From Fimbriimonadaceae bacterium (GTDB taxonomy: Bacteria; Armatimonadota; Fimbriimonadia; Fimbriimonadales; Fimbriimonadaceae), in contig JAHBTD010000004.1 of assembly GCA_019638775.1 (NCBI GenBank), forward strand, positions 1-64,000: 64,000 nucleotides of DNA. The letters run 5' to 3'. The notes beneath the pieces were generated by a model. That model saw only the letters and a program-made list of their open reading frames with translations. It made no database searches and had not been told where the DNA came from. Shown here piece after piece: positions 26,338 through 35,549 of this stretch. A program made the position numbers and the translations under genes. The number at the start of each line of letters is the position of its first letter. The stretch's first letter is position 1.

Positions 26338-27155
26338 CCAATCTCCGCCGTCTTCGTCGGCCCGTCCCAAGTGATCGCCTTCCCAATAGCATTGGCAAGG
26401 TCCCTTACCGAGACAAACCCCGACCCCTGATGAAGGATCGACTCCACTTCATGCTCGGCCCCGTCAGCCACAAAGCGAATCTTCGAGCCATCCGCAAACG
26501 GAATCACCCAAGCCATCGCGGTAGCAACCTTTCGGAACGGCACATACACGCTCTCATTCATCATCAACGCGTCAAAATTGTGTCCAGAGATTCGAAAAGT
26601 CACGTTGATCGGTGGGTCGGCCTGAGCATCAGCGCCGTCGAGCTTGGCCTGCACGATACTGCGGAAAGTGTCTCCAACCTCATTGGGGCGCATGGTCGTA
26701 TCCCACGGCAAAACCATAGGGTCCCACTTTCCAGCTTGCGGACGGCCTAAGTTGCGCTCCACCTCGCCATGTCCAAGCACAGTAGTGGGCGTCACTTTGA
26801 TCTTATAGAACGCGCACAGTTCGGCAACAACCTCCGCCATCACCAGCCACTGAGTGCGCGTCATCGGGAAGCTCCCCGCCGAAAATGGGCTCTGCCGTGC
26901 CCCAGCCATGCAGGCAACCGAAACCCCTATCGAGCCAGTGTTCGTGCCTTTCGTATGGGCAGCGTAATCGCCATCGCCCGTGTTGACGTTGTCCTTGACG
27001 TCGTGATCACCCTTGATGACCTTGCCGTCTTCTTCGACAATGAAGTGGTAATGAGCCTTGTCCAAGCTCGAAGCTTTGTGCGCCCCCGCGGTCCAGTGCG
27101 CGATCACGCGCGACATCTTACAGTCTTGCAGCCACTCGGGTTTGAGATGTGCCAT
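26334..27155 (-). CDS. N-acetylmuramoyl-L-alanine amidase with C-terminal stalk-like domain
   Basis: Peptidoglycan amidase (Amidase_2/PGRP fold, AmpD-like zinc site). Residues 14-150 hold SRVIAHWTAGAHKA, AHYHFIVEEDGKVIKG, AAHTKGTNTGSIGVSV and VLGHGEVERNL, which supply the expected histidines. Residues about 185-273 (FRISGHNFDALMMNESVYVPFRKVATAM, FVSVRDLANAIG) look like a copper-amine-oxidase-N type stalk. No signal peptide is present, so it may be a cytoplasmic recycling enzyme or an endolysin-type enzyme. It overlaps the upstream convergent gene by 4 bp; no phage genes surround it. Confidence 0.82.
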   Translation of the reverse strand: MAHLKPEWLQDCKMSRVIAHWTAGAHKASSLDKAHYHFIVEEDGKVIKGDHDVKDNVNTGDGDYAAHTKGTNTGSIGVSVACMAGARQSPFSAGSFPMTRTQWLVMAEVVAELCAFYKIKVTPTTVLGHGEVERNLGRPQAGKWDPMVLPWDTTMRPNEVGDTFRSIVQAKLDGADAQADPPINVTFRISGHNFDALMMNESVYVPFRKVATAMAWVIPFADGSKIRFVADGAEHEVESILHQGSGFVSVRDLANAIGKAITWDGPTKTAEIG

Positions 27156-27404
27156 TCGTTTCCTCCCCTACACAGATAACTCTCTCAAGTACGAACACGT
27201 AGTTTGCCCTCACTTGAAGGCGCCTTCACCGCTCAGCGCACAGGGTTCGGGTCGCGCTGACATGGGTTTTGTGCATTCTTGAAACAGCTTCCGTTGAGAT
27301 ATCTAGCGTAAATCTAAGGGATAGGGTTTGTCAATAGGTTAAGCGCTTATTGTAATGTGTAGTCTGGATATACCTTTCCCATTGACGTGGAGGGGACTCC
27401 CGTT

Positions 27405-27890
27405 CTTCGGAACGAAGTCTCCTCCCCCTTGATGGTGGCTCCGACTGAGCAACGCGAAGGTGGAAAGGTCCGGGAGCGAAGCGAACGGGGTGGGGGTGAT
27501 TGGACATCGCGGCCTTGTCTGAGTACCACAATCCAAGGTTGGAGACCCTCCTCCCCCTTGATGGGGGAGGAATCAAAGGAGGGGGTGATTGGACAGCGCG
27601 ACCTTGTCTGAGTACAGCAATCCAACGTTGAAGACCCTCCTCCCCCTTGATGGGGGAGGAACCAAAGGAGGGAGTGATTGGACAGCGCAGCCTTGTCTGA
27701 GCACCGCAGTCCAGGGTTCAGGACCCTCCTCCCCCTTGATGGGGGAGGAATCAAAGGAGGGGGTGATCAGACAGAGCGACCTTGTCTGAGTATCGCAGTC
27801 CAAGGCTTCAAGACACTCCTCCCCCTTGATGGGGGAGGAATCAAAGGAGGGGGTGGTTGGACAGCGCAGCCTAAGCTTGGAACCACTCCC
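27405..27890 (+). repeat. Five tandem copies of an 89-bp unit with CTCCTCCCCC/GGGGGAGG palindrome
   Basis: The 890-bp gap between the amidase and the aldo/keto reductase holds this array. Copies begin near 27417 (a longer divergent copy of about 130 bp), 27546, 27635, 27724 and 27814. Each contains the palindrome CTCCTCCCCCTTGATGGGGG, then GGAATCAAAGGAGGGGGTGA, then TTGGACAGCGC and CTTGTCTGAGTA. The palindrome can form a hairpin. Apparent ORFs within it are repeat artefacts. The remaining parts of the gap (27156-27404 and 27891-28045) hold no gene I can support; 27975-28005 has a related palindrome. Confidence 0.85.
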
Positions 27891-27974
27891 TCAGCTAAAG
27901 CACTCGTTTGCGACCAACCGCTCAGAGCATCCTGCACGACAACTGCAGCCCCAAGCACCAACCGCGTTCTTCGT

Positions 27975-28008
27975 CACCCTCTCCCATCAAGGGAGAGGGA
28001 GTTATCCT
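27975..28008 (+). repeat. CTCTCCC...GGGAGAGG palindrome
   Basis: CACCCTCTCCCATCAAGGGA followed by GAGGGAG is a perfect-arm hairpin of the same family as those at 35118-35520. Confidence 0.6.
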
Positions 28009-28045
28009 GTTTCTGGTCTCCGATAGCCGCCAGCCGATCGCTGTC

Positions 28046-29050
28046 TCAGACTCCCGGCCTCGCATTCGGCCCGAACTTCGCCTCGTAATACGCCAGCACG
28101 TTTGTCCCTGGCGCCACCACTTCGTCAATCTGCTTCATCGTCTTCTCCGACAGCTTCACCTCTAGCGCGGCAGCCGACTCCTCCAGCTGCTTCGGACTCT
28201 TCGCCCCGATGATCGGGCTAGTGATCCCCGGCTGCCCCGCCACCCAGGCAAGGCTCAGCGTCGTCAGCGAGATGTTGTTTCGGTCAGCGATCCGCTTCAG
28301 CCGACGCACCACATCTGTGGACTGCTTGCTCACGCGATTCATCGGATCGGAGGTCGAGTATCGACCCTCTTTGGGCTTTGCTTCAAGGTACTTCCCGCTC
28401 AACTGCCCACCTGCCAGCGGCGACCACGGCAGGACGGCATAGTTATAGGTGCGGCAAAACGGCAAAAGCTCCCGCTCGATCCGGCGGTCCAGCAGATTAT
28501 AGGGCGGCTGTTCGGAGACAAAGCCCGCCGTGCCCAGAATCCTCGCCACATAGTGCGCCTCGCACACCTGCCACGCCGCATAAGTGGAGCACCCCGCATA
28601 CCGAATCTTCCCAGCCCTGACCAGGTCCTCCATCCCCCTCAGCGTTTCGTCGATGGGGATGTCCGGCTGCGGTCGGTGGATCTGATAAAGGTCGATGTAG
28701 TCGGTGTTCAGCCGCTTCAGCGAAGCCTCGCAAGCCTCCACAACATGCCGGCGCGAGTTGCCCCATGCGTTGGGGTCGGTGTCCGACATCTTGCCGTGAC
28801 ATTTGGTGGCGAGCACCACGCCGTCCCGCTTCCCTTTCAACGCCTTGCCGAGGATCGTTTCACTGGTGCCGCGAGCGTAAACGTCGGCACAGTCGAAGAA
28901 GTTGATGCCGATGTCGAAGGCCTTCTTCATCACCTTCATCGACTCTTCTTCGGTCGAGCCCCAATCCTGCGGCTCCCAGCCAAAGGTCATCGTTCCAAGG
29001 CAAGCAACGGAAACTTGGACGCCAGTGCGCCCGAGCGAGCGGTATTCCAT
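28046..29050 (-). CDS. Aldo/keto reductase
   Basis: NADPH-dependent carbonyl reductase of the AKR superfamily, most like YajO/AKR11 types. The 334 residues hold the catalytic tetrad: D and Y in FDCADVYARG, K in VLATKCHGK, H in LYQIHRPQPD. The cofactor end is LAWVAGQPGITSPIIGAKS. ATG 29050 matches the family start MEYRSLGRTGVQVS. It stands alone between two repeat fields. Physiological substrate unknown. Confidence 0.92.
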   Translation of the reverse strand: MEYRSLGRTGVQVSVACLGTMTFGWEPQDWGSTEEESMKVMKKAFDIGINFFDCADVYARGTSETILGKALKGKRDGVVLATKCHGKMSDTDPNAWGNSRRHVVEACEASLKRLNTDYIDLYQIHRPQPDIPIDETLRGMEDLVRAGKIRYAGCSTYAAWQVCEAHYVARILGTAGFVSEQPPYNLLDRRIERELLPFCRTYNYAVLPWSPLAGGQLSGKYLEAKPKEGRYSTSDPMNRVSKQSTDVVRRLKRIADRNNISLTTLSLAWVAGQPGITSPIIGAKSPKQLEESAAALEVKLSEKTMKQIDEVVAPGTNVLAYYEAKFGPNARPGV

Positions 29051-29275
29051 GGTTCTATTCTGCCCCTTTTTGGGAGTGCGCGAATTTATTCGCGCTTTCA
29101 GGGGCACCGACTTAACGTGTTGTTCCTTCCCTTGCCCTCACCGCTTACAGTGGAGGAAACCGGTTCCCCGGTTAGCAACGCACGAAATGACTAAACAGCC
29201 ACTGACAGTAGATTCAACTAGGTATTAGCGTGATCCCAATTCATCACTCAAAATTCATCGTTCCTCACTTTAGGA

Positions 29276-29344
29276 ACTACTTGCCGACAACTTGCCGACC
29301 ACTTGCCAACCACCTGCCAACCACCTGCCGACCACTTGCCAACG
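29276..29344 (+). repeat. Tandem 11-bp repeats (TTGCCGACCAC)
   Basis: Six clear tandem copies of TTGCCGACAAC/CTGCCAACCAC lie directly upstream of the convergent 3' end of the YbjQ gene. Same unit as at 20534-20632. Confidence 0.8.
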
Positions 29345-29686
29345 CTATCCCCCAACCGGCTCCAGCACCACCGCCGTACCGTATGCGATCACCTCGGTCA
29401 CCCCATGAGCAATCTCCGTCGCGTCATAACGCATCGCCAGAACCGCGTTCGCCCCGACCGCCTGCGCGTGCCGGATCATGATCTCGTAGGCTTCCTTGCG
29501 CGTATGCTCGGCAAGCTCGGTATAGAGCGTGATGTTGCCGCCGAAGATCGTCTGGATCGACGCACCGAAGTTCCCGATCACGGATCGAGAGCGCACCGTA
29601 ACCCCGCGCACCACGCCGAGGGTCTGCTTGACCCGATAGCCGTCGAAATGGTTCGCCGTGGTGACCCACTGGTGAATGTCTGCCAT
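29345..29686 (-). CDS. YbjQ family (UPF0145) protein
   Basis: A 113-residue protein matching the YbjQ fold, a homopentameric heavy-metal-binding-like barrel. Characteristic stretches are LGVVRGVTVRSRSV, HTRKEAYEIMIRHAQAVGANAVLAM, and EVIAYGTAVVLEP. The function in bacteria is not established. It begins 37 bp from the divergent next gene. Confidence 0.88.
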   Translation of the reverse strand: MADIHQWVTTANHFDGYRVKQTLGVVRGVTVRSRSVIGNFGASIQTIFGGNITLYTELAEHTRKEAYEIMIRHAQAVGANAVLAMRYDATEIAHGVTEVIAYGTAVVLEPVGG

Positions 29687-29722
29687 AGGGTAGAGTTCTC
29701 TCCTTTTCCAAAGGAGTCCTGC

Positions 29723-30223
29723 ATGAGCACCCCGCCGAAGCTGAAGAATCCCATACTAGAGGAGCTGATCGAACTCAGGATCAGAGGCGGCATGGCCGCT
29801 GACGTGTATGAGGTCGCCAACCGCCTCCTGTGCATGGGCTATGAAACACCGACGCTGTACCATCTGGCTACCCATCGAGAGATGAACAGAGCGGAGATCG
29901 AACCTTATCTGCAGCGACTATGCGAGGAGTTCAACGCGCCCAAGATAGACTCTCCGACGGCACTCAGTCGCACACGAGACAAGCTTGCATGGAAGGTCGC
30001 TTGCGGAGAGATCGATGTTTGGCAGGCGACCCGCTCGTTTGCCTCGGCAAGCTATGGGCAAGAACAGAGCGAGCTTCGCGAGGAAGCGCTGTATCTGGAA
30101 GACCTTCTTGAGAGATGCAGCTGGGATCACCCGCACTATAAGAGAAAGCTCGTTCCCTGGTGCGAAGAGCAGATCGCGCTGTACTGGAAGGAGCATGCGC
30201 CCATGCCTGAGTTTGAGGTGTAG
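29723..30223 (+). CDS. Hypothetical protein
   Basis: A 166-residue, mostly helical soluble protein (LEELIELRIRGGMAADVYEV, NRAEIEPYLQRLCEEF, EEALYLEDLLERCSWDHP) with a strong ribosome site AAGGAG 7 bases before ATG 29723. I recognise no family. The longer in-frame extension upstream to 29303 covers the antisense of YbjQ and is not real. Confidence 0.65.
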   Translation: MSTPPKLKNPILEELIELRIRGGMAADVYEVANRLLCMGYETPTLYHLATHREMNRAEIEPYLQRLCEEFNAPKIDSPTALSRTRDKLAWKVACGEIDVWQATRSFASASYGQEQSELREEALYLEDLLERCSWDHPHYKRKLVPWCEEQIALYWKEHAPMPEFEV

Positions 30224-30225
30224 GC

Positions 30226-30620
30226 GGACCGTGGATGATAGACTACCGATCACGGATCACCCTCTTCTCGCAGAATTCGCAAACGCGACGCGAGCTGTGG
30301 CTACAGAAGGTGGCCCGCGGATTACGGATTACGGATCACGGATCACCGATCACGCATCACTTAGGTCACTCTCTGCGCACTCTGCGTGAAACAAGAAAAC
30401 CACTCGGATGCCCCTTTCTCGCAAAGCACACAATGCCGACTGGGATGTTCAGATAGCTCCCCACTCCCCACTCCCCACTCCCCACTCCCCACTCCCAGCT
30501 CCCAGCTCCCCGCTCCCCGCTCATCACGCATCACGATTCACGATTCACGATTTAAAATCCAAAGTCGCGATTCCCTCCAAACCCCGGCAAATGTGCCGAT
30601 ACAACCAATGAGGCCCATTT
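30226..30620 (+). repeat. 415-bp gap filled with short-period repeats
   Basis: GATCACGGATCACC-type tracts (30226-30260 and 30319-30365) and CTCCCCACTCCCCACTCCCC-type tracts (30458-30520), then TCACGATTCACGATT (30530-30552). No gene is supported between the hypothetical gene and flhA. Confidence 0.7.
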
Positions 30621-30638
30621 CTGCCTCAACGGCTGGAT

Positions 30639-32723
30639 ATGAATTCAATCGCCAAGATTCTCAAACATACCGACCTACTCCTGGGAATAGGCCTCATCAC
30701 CATCGTGGCGATGCTCATCCTGCCGCTCCCCCACTGGACCATCGACCTCGGTCTGGTCATCGGCATCGCGGCCTCAGTGCTCATCCTCATGTCGGCGGTC
30801 AACGCCACCGACCCGATCCAGTTCAGCGTTTTTCCCAGCATGTTGCTGATGACCACGCTCTTGCGTCTGGCTCTCAGCATCGCCGCAACCAAAGCAATCC
30901 TAGGCACTGGCGAAGCCGGACGCGTGATCGAAACGTTTGGCAGCCTCATCATGGGCGGCGACTTCGTGGTCGGATTCGTCGCGTTCTTGATCTTGGTCAT
31001 CGTTCAATTTGTCGTCATCACAAACGGTGCGGGCCGCGTCTCCGAAGTTGCCGCCCGATTCACCTTGGACGCCATGCCCGGACGTCAGATGGCTATCGAC
31101 GCCGACCTTGCCGCAGGAATGATCGACGAGCACGAAGCTCGCGACCGTCGAAAGCAGATTAAAAAGGAAGCCGACTTTTACGGCGCGATGGACGGCGCTT
31201 CCAAGTTCGTCAAGGGCGACGCCATCGCCGCCATCCTGATCATCTTGATCAACATCATCGGTGGGTTCGCCGTAGGCTTTATGCGAGGTGGCGGCGACGC
31301 GATGACGATCCTAAAGACCTACGCCCTTCTCAGCGTTGGCGAAGGCCTTGTCGCTCAGCTTCCTGCGTTGCTCATCTCCACTGCAAGCGGTCTTCTCGTC
31401 ACACGTGCCGGACAAGAGCGCAGCATGGGTGGCGAGCTTGCCAGTCAGATTCTTGCCCAGCCAAAAGCGCTTCAGTTTTCCGGCATCGCACTCTCGCTAA
31501 TGGGGCTCGTCCCCGGATTCCCGGCCACGATCTTCTTTCTCATGGGGGGCGGACTCATCGCCTTGGCCCAGTTCATGAAGAAGAACCCGAATGCCATTCA
31601 AGCCTTCGACAGCCCAGAAACCAAAGCCAAGCAGGACGCTGCGACCAAAGCCGCAAACGTTCCCGCCGTGCCCGCGGGACCCGAGGCAGTCCTACCGCTC
31701 CTCACCGTTGACCCGCTCGAACTTGAAATCGGCTACAACCTCACCAAGCTCGCCGACCCCCGGGTTGGGGGAGACTTGCCCGACCGCGTCACGTCCACCC
31801 GAAAGCAGCTTGCCATCGAACTCGGCATTGTCATGCCCACCGTACGAATCCGCGACAGCATCCACCTCAAGCCCAGCGAATATGTTCTCAAGGTCCGTGG
31901 CGAAGAGGTCGCTCGATCGGAAGTCCATCCCGAAATGTGCCTTGCCGTCAACAGCGGCGACGTGCTCTTCCCGATCCACGGAAACACAACCAAAGACCCC
32001 GTCTTTGGACTCGATGCATTGTGGATCGACAAGGGTCAGGCCGAGATGGCGGAGCGCGCCGGTTACACCGTCATCCAACCGTGCGCGGTCCTATCAACGC
32101 ACCTCAGCGAAGTCGTCAAATCCCACTCCGCAGAGCTTTTGACCCGACAAGACGTCCAGCAACTTCTCGAAAATGCGAAGGCGCAGAATGAAACGGTAGT
32201 TACCGAACTCGTCCCGAACGTCCTGCAGGTTGGCGACATTCAAAAGGTGCTCCAGCACCTACTTCGCGAGAAAGTGCCGATCCGTGATATGGTCACGATT
32301 CTGGAAACGATGGCCGACTTTGGCGGGCGCGTCAAAGACCCCGACCAGCTTGGCGAACTTGTACGCTCTGCAATCGCCAGAACGATCACCCGCCAGTTCC
32401 TCGACGATAGCAACCGGCTTTACTGCATCACGCTTGAGCCATCACTTGAACGCGATCTCGCCGAAAAGGTGAATGTCACCACGTACGGCTCAGTGCTCGT
32501 TCTCGAACCCGGCGAGCAAAAGACCATTGTTGACAATCTGAAGTCGGAAGTGGACCGAGCCATGACGAACGGCTATCAAGCAGTTCTGCTCTGCAGCAAC
32601 CAGCTTCGCCTTCCCCTCAAGCGAGTCGTCGACAAGTACGTGCAAGGCCTCAGCGTTCTTGCCTATACCGAAATCAGCGAGAAGGCCGACGTCGAGTTTG
32701 TCGGCCAAGTCCGCGCCGCGTAG
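30639..32723 (+). CDS. flhA: Flagellar biosynthesis protein FlhA
   Basis: Core of the flagellar type III export gate in the inner membrane. The 694-residue protein has about eight N-terminal membrane helices, the FHIPEP signature region (VVITNGAGRVSEVAARFTLD, AMPGRQMAIDADLAAG), and a large C-terminal cytoplasmic domain (from about 330; LPDRVTSTRKQLAIELGIVMP, LQHLLREKVPIRDMVTILE). No other flagellar gene is within 30 kb on either side, so it is not in a flagellar operon here. ATG 30639 is the family start; the flagellar versus injectisome (SctV) choice favours FlhA by overall sequence. Confidence 0.93.
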   Translation: MNSIAKILKHTDLLLGIGLITIVAMLILPLPHWTIDLGLVIGIAASVLILMSAVNATDPIQFSVFPSMLLMTTLLRLALSIAATKAILGTGEAGRVIETFGSLIMGGDFVVGFVAFLILVIVQFVVITNGAGRVSEVAARFTLDAMPGRQMAIDADLAAGMIDEHEARDRRKQIKKEADFYGAMDGASKFVKGDAIAAILIILINIIGGFAVGFMRGGGDAMTILKTYALLSVGEGLVAQLPALLISTASGLLVTRAGQERSMGGELASQILAQPKALQFSGIALSLMGLVPGFPATIFFLMGGGLIALAQFMKKNPNAIQAFDSPETKAKQDAATKAANVPAVPAGPEAVLPLLTVDPLELEIGYNLTKLADPRVGGDLPDRVTSTRKQLAIELGIVMPTVRIRDSIHLKPSEYVLKVRGEEVARSEVHPEMCLAVNSGDVLFPIHGNTTKDPVFGLDALWIDKGQAEMAERAGYTVIQPCAVLSTHLSEVVKSHSAELLTRQDVQQLLENAKAQNETVVTELVPNVLQVGDIQKVLQHLLREKVPIRDMVTILETMADFGGRVKDPDQLGELVRSAIARTITRQFLDDSNRLYCITLEPSLERDLAEKVNVTTYGSVLVLEPGEQKTIVDNLKSEVDRAMTNGYQAVLLCSNQLRLPLKRVVDKYVQGLSVLAYTEISEKADVEFVGQVRAA

Positions 32724-32727
32724 CGAA

Positions 32728-32800
32728 CTGGGCTATCAGCTATCAGCTATCGGCCATCAGAATCCAAAATCCAAAATCTAAAACCCAAAATCAAACATCG
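32728..32800 (+). repeat. Heptad (TATCAGC) and AAAATCC repeats
   Basis: GGGCTATCAGCTATCAGCTATC is followed by AATCCAAAATCCAAAATCTA after flhA. Both types recur elsewhere in the window. Confidence 0.75.
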
Positions 32801-32813
32801 TTCTCGCTTCCGG

Positions 32814-34061
32814 CTACTCCCCAACGGGCAGCTCAACTGTAAACACCGACCCCTGCCCAAGCGTGCTGTCCAAAGTCACCCGCCCGCCGTGCGATTCTGC
32901 CAAGTGACGCACAATGCTCAGGCCCAAACCCGTTCCTCCAACAGTCCTTGAGCGCCCCTTATCCACCCGATAGAAACGCTCAAAAATCCTGGGCAGATGC
33001 TCCGTCGCAATCCCAATTCCCGTATCCGTAACTTTGAGAACCGCGTTCCCGCCCTCTTCAGAAAGCTCCACGTGAACGGTCCCTTCATTCGTATAGTTGA
33101 TCGCATTCTCAATCAAATTAATCGCGATCTGCGTCAGCTGCGAGGTGTTCGCCTCAATCACCAGCGAACTTGGCCCTTCCCAACTCAGCTGAATCCCTTT
33201 TGCGGTCGCCTTAGGCTCCAACTGCTGTACCACCGAATTCACAATCTGGGCGAGGTCGGCAGCCTGCTTCCGCACGGGGTTCGACTCCGCCGCGCTGAGA
33301 ATAAGAAGCTCGCTGGAAAGCTGCGTCAGCCGATCTATCTCGGCGATCATCTTCTCCAAATAGCGGTCGCGCTTTTCAAGCTCTGCATCCGGCTCATCAA
33401 GCAATGTCTCTGCCATAGCGCGAATGCTCGCCAGCGGTGTCCTAAGCTCGTGAGAAACGTTCGCCACAAAGTCTTGCCGAATCCTCTCAAGCCTCCGAAG
33501 ATCGGTGATGTCGTAGATCGACACAAACACACGGTCCTCATTCGGGTCGGGCCAAGCATTCACAATCACGATCCGGTCTTTCGGATAACTCAGAGCAAAC
33601 TCTTGCCGTCCGTCCTGCTTCTCCGCTGCGATCTGCAAAATAAACTGCTCCAAATCGTACGACAGCGAAACCTGCAGAATCGACTTCCGCACCGGATTTA
33701 CAAACTGAAAAAGCTCACTTGCGGTGCGATTGGCATACAGAATCTGAGCTCGTTGATCGCAAATCAAAATGCCGGTTTCCAGACCGTCGGCAAGCGCGTC
33801 GATGGCACGACGCTGCTGATCAAGCTGAGATTTTGTCCCGTCCAACTCCTTGTTCGATTGGGCAAGGCGATGCTGGACGCGCTCCAAAGTCCGCTTAGCT
33901 ATCACCCCACCAACAATGAGAATCAGCCCCGCCGCAAACGCCGAAGAACCCAGACTGTAGCCAGCCCCAACGCCAAACAGCCGCAAGAACGCAAGGACCA
34001 ACAGCGCGGCCCCGCCGCCGAAACACAAACCATACAGTAGCGACGAACTCTTATTTCCCAT
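32814..34061 (-). CDS. PhoR-like sensor histidine kinase
   Basis: A 415-residue membrane histidine kinase. Two N-terminal helices (about 8-30 and 34-55) leave almost no periplasmic loop, as in many PhoR proteins. A PAS domain (about 85-190, ETGILICDQRAQILYANRTA) precedes the phospho-acceptor motif FVANVSHELRTPLASIRAMA and the ATPase domain (N box LIENAINYTNEG, G1 DTGIGI, F box FERFYRVDKG, G2 GGTGLGLSI). No response regulator is adjacent. It could respond to phosphate, since pstB is in the window, but this is inference. Confidence 0.9.
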   Translation of the reverse strand: MGNKSSSLLYGLCFGGGAALLVLAFLRLFGVGAGYSLGSSAFAAGLILIVGGVIAKRTLERVQHRLAQSNKELDGTKSQLDQQRRAIDALADGLETGILICDQRAQILYANRTASELFQFVNPVRKSILQVSLSYDLEQFILQIAAEKQDGRQEFALSYPKDRIVIVNAWPDPNEDRVFVSIYDITDLRRLERIRQDFVANVSHELRTPLASIRAMAETLLDEPDAELEKRDRYLEKMIAEIDRLTQLSSELLILSAAESNPVRKQAADLAQIVNSVVQQLEPKATAKGIQLSWEGPSSLVIEANTSQLTQIAINLIENAINYTNEGTVHVELSEEGGNAVLKVTDTGIGIATEHLPRIFERFYRVDKGRSRTVGGTGLGLSIVRHLAESHGGRVTLDSTLGQGSVFTVELPVGE

Positions 34062-34181
34062 CCGTGGATGGTAATAAGACGTCCCAACCGGCCCTATCGG
34101 CGCGAGAAAGCACGAGTCTGGGTATTCGTGGAAGCGAGCTTAACAATTCCTTGACATGACTTCGCTTAGTTAGCCACAAAG

Positions 34182-35069
34182 TTACGACTGCGGCACAAAG
34201 ATCGTCACCTTAGAATCCTCCGTCACATAAGCCGTTAGCCTCGTACCCGGATAAGCCCTAATCGTGCGACCCTTCAAACTCGCCGAGAGCTTCCCGCCGA
34301 CCTGTCCCGCCAAATTCGCGAGCTCCATCACCGCTCCGAGCGCAAGCGCGCCTTCACCATTGGCAAGCGTGAGCAAGTTGCCTTTCTGCAATTGGCGGAT
34401 CGAGTCGTTCACACCCGAGATGCCCGAGCGTCCCGATTCCACTGTGCGCTTGGTTTGGTTCAAGCCAAGCTCCTGCGCAATCCTATCAAGGGCGGCCTTG
34501 CTCTCCTCAGAATCGAGGTCAACATCTTCTCCGTTGAACATCATCGACACCTTCTCCAAGGTTTGCCGACTGACCTCTTCTTGAAGAAGCTGCTCCAACC
34601 GAGTGCTCTCTGTGCCCGCCACTCCTGTATTCGAGCGGTTAAAGGCGTAAGCCTTTTCACTGTCGTCAGCGTCGGCGCAGAGCGCAACAAAATGGTTAGA
34701 GTCTAATTTCAGCCCCTTGAGCTTGATCTCAAGCCTTGCTGGCTGGCCCATCACCCCGCTCAGAGTTCCTTCACTTCGCGACCACGTTACTTCCCCGTCC
34801 ACCACCGATCCACGGGGGAAAACGATATTCCCAGCCGCATCTTGGAGATCTTCCGCAACCAGCAGAGGCACGTAATCACCTTGCTTGCAGCTTCCCGCGT
34901 CCAGCCGCTTGGCAAGCATGAGTTGTACAGGCTGGCCCTTCGTGAGGGTCACTTCAACCGCTCTCGATTTTGCCGCCTCCGGCGTCTCCGCCTTCGCCGA
35001 GGAGCCGCTGCCACAGCCAGACACAAGGACAACCCCTGCCAAAATGCCGAAAATCCACATTCGCCGCAT
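34182..35069 (-). CDS. Hypothetical lipoprotein
   Basis: A 295-residue protein with lipobox LVSG-C19 (RMWIFGILAGVVLVSGC). The mature part (VTLTKGQPVQLMLAKRLDAGSCKQG, PLLVAEDLQDAAGNIVFPRGS, then a predicted-helical middle, and IRAYPGTRLTAYVTEDSKV) is like proteins that resemble TraB/TrbI-type sheaths or carry a repeated beta unit of the form 'pGt.l.a.l....' . I have no firm family. Probably outer-membrane anchored. Three short ATG starts lie close together; the first is used. Confidence 0.65.
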   Translation of the reverse strand: MRRMWIFGILAGVVLVSGCGSGSSAKAETPEAAKSRAVEVTLTKGQPVQLMLAKRLDAGSCKQGDYVPLLVAEDLQDAAGNIVFPRGSVVDGEVTWSRSEGTLSGVMGQPARLEIKLKGLKLDSNHFVALCADADDSEKAYAFNRSNTGVAGTESTRLEQLLQEEVSRQTLEKVSMMFNGEDVDLDSEESKAALDRIAQELGLNQTKRTVESGRSGISGVNDSIRQLQKGNLLTLANGEGALALGAVMELANLAGQVGGKLSASLKGRTIRAYPGTRLTAYVTEDSKVTIFVPQS

Positions 35070-35117
35070 GTCAAATCATTCTAACGTTTCACGCAGCAAG
35101 GGGTTCCGGGACCTGGG

Positions 35118-35520
35118 AATCCGCTCTCCCTTGATGGGAGAGCGGCATGGGGAGAGGGTGACGAATACCGCCAAAGCTGTCGTTCCCAAACCGCCATTCC
35201 TCAACTCTGGTCTAGGAATCCCCTCTCCCTTGATGGGAGAGGGGTGAGGGTGACGACAACCGCTTCCTTAGCCTTAGCCGCCCCGCGATTCGGAAACACG
35301 ACTGGAGGGTCACTGTCCTCAGTGACCGTCTTCCATGCCTCCACTCTCCCAAAGGGTGGAGGCTACACCTCAACCCCGGCACAAACTCGCGAATGTCCCT
35401 CTCCCTTGATGGGAGAGGGGCAGGGGTGAGGGTGACGAAACTCACAGGTCTGCCGCTCCGAGCGTCGATCCCCCAACTATAGACCAGAGAGTCTCCTCCC
35501 CCTTCTTGGGAGAGGACTAC
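35118..35520 (+). repeat. 480-bp gap with four CTCTCCCTTGATGGGAGAGG palindromes
   Basis: Hairpin-forming copies of CCTCTCCCTTGATGGGAGAG occur near 35125, 35222 and 35398, with a CTCCTCCCCCTTCTTGGGAG variant near 35490. Most are followed by GGGTGAGGGTGACGA. No gene is supported between 35070 and 35549. Confidence 0.8.
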
Positions 35521-35549
35521 CAACACAAGCCCGCCATCCCCAAAGGGGA

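Noticed and set aside
26334-27155. Prophage endolysin
   Set aside because: No holin, capsid, tail, integrase or att site is near; the gene stands among chromosomal genes.
27589-28088. Open frames over the 89-bp repeat array
   Set aside because: They arise from the repeat unit in every frame and strand and have no ribosome site or domain.
32997-34040. 347-codon frame antisense to the histidine kinase
   Set aside because: The sense strand has all kinase boxes; the antisense frame has no recognisable domain.
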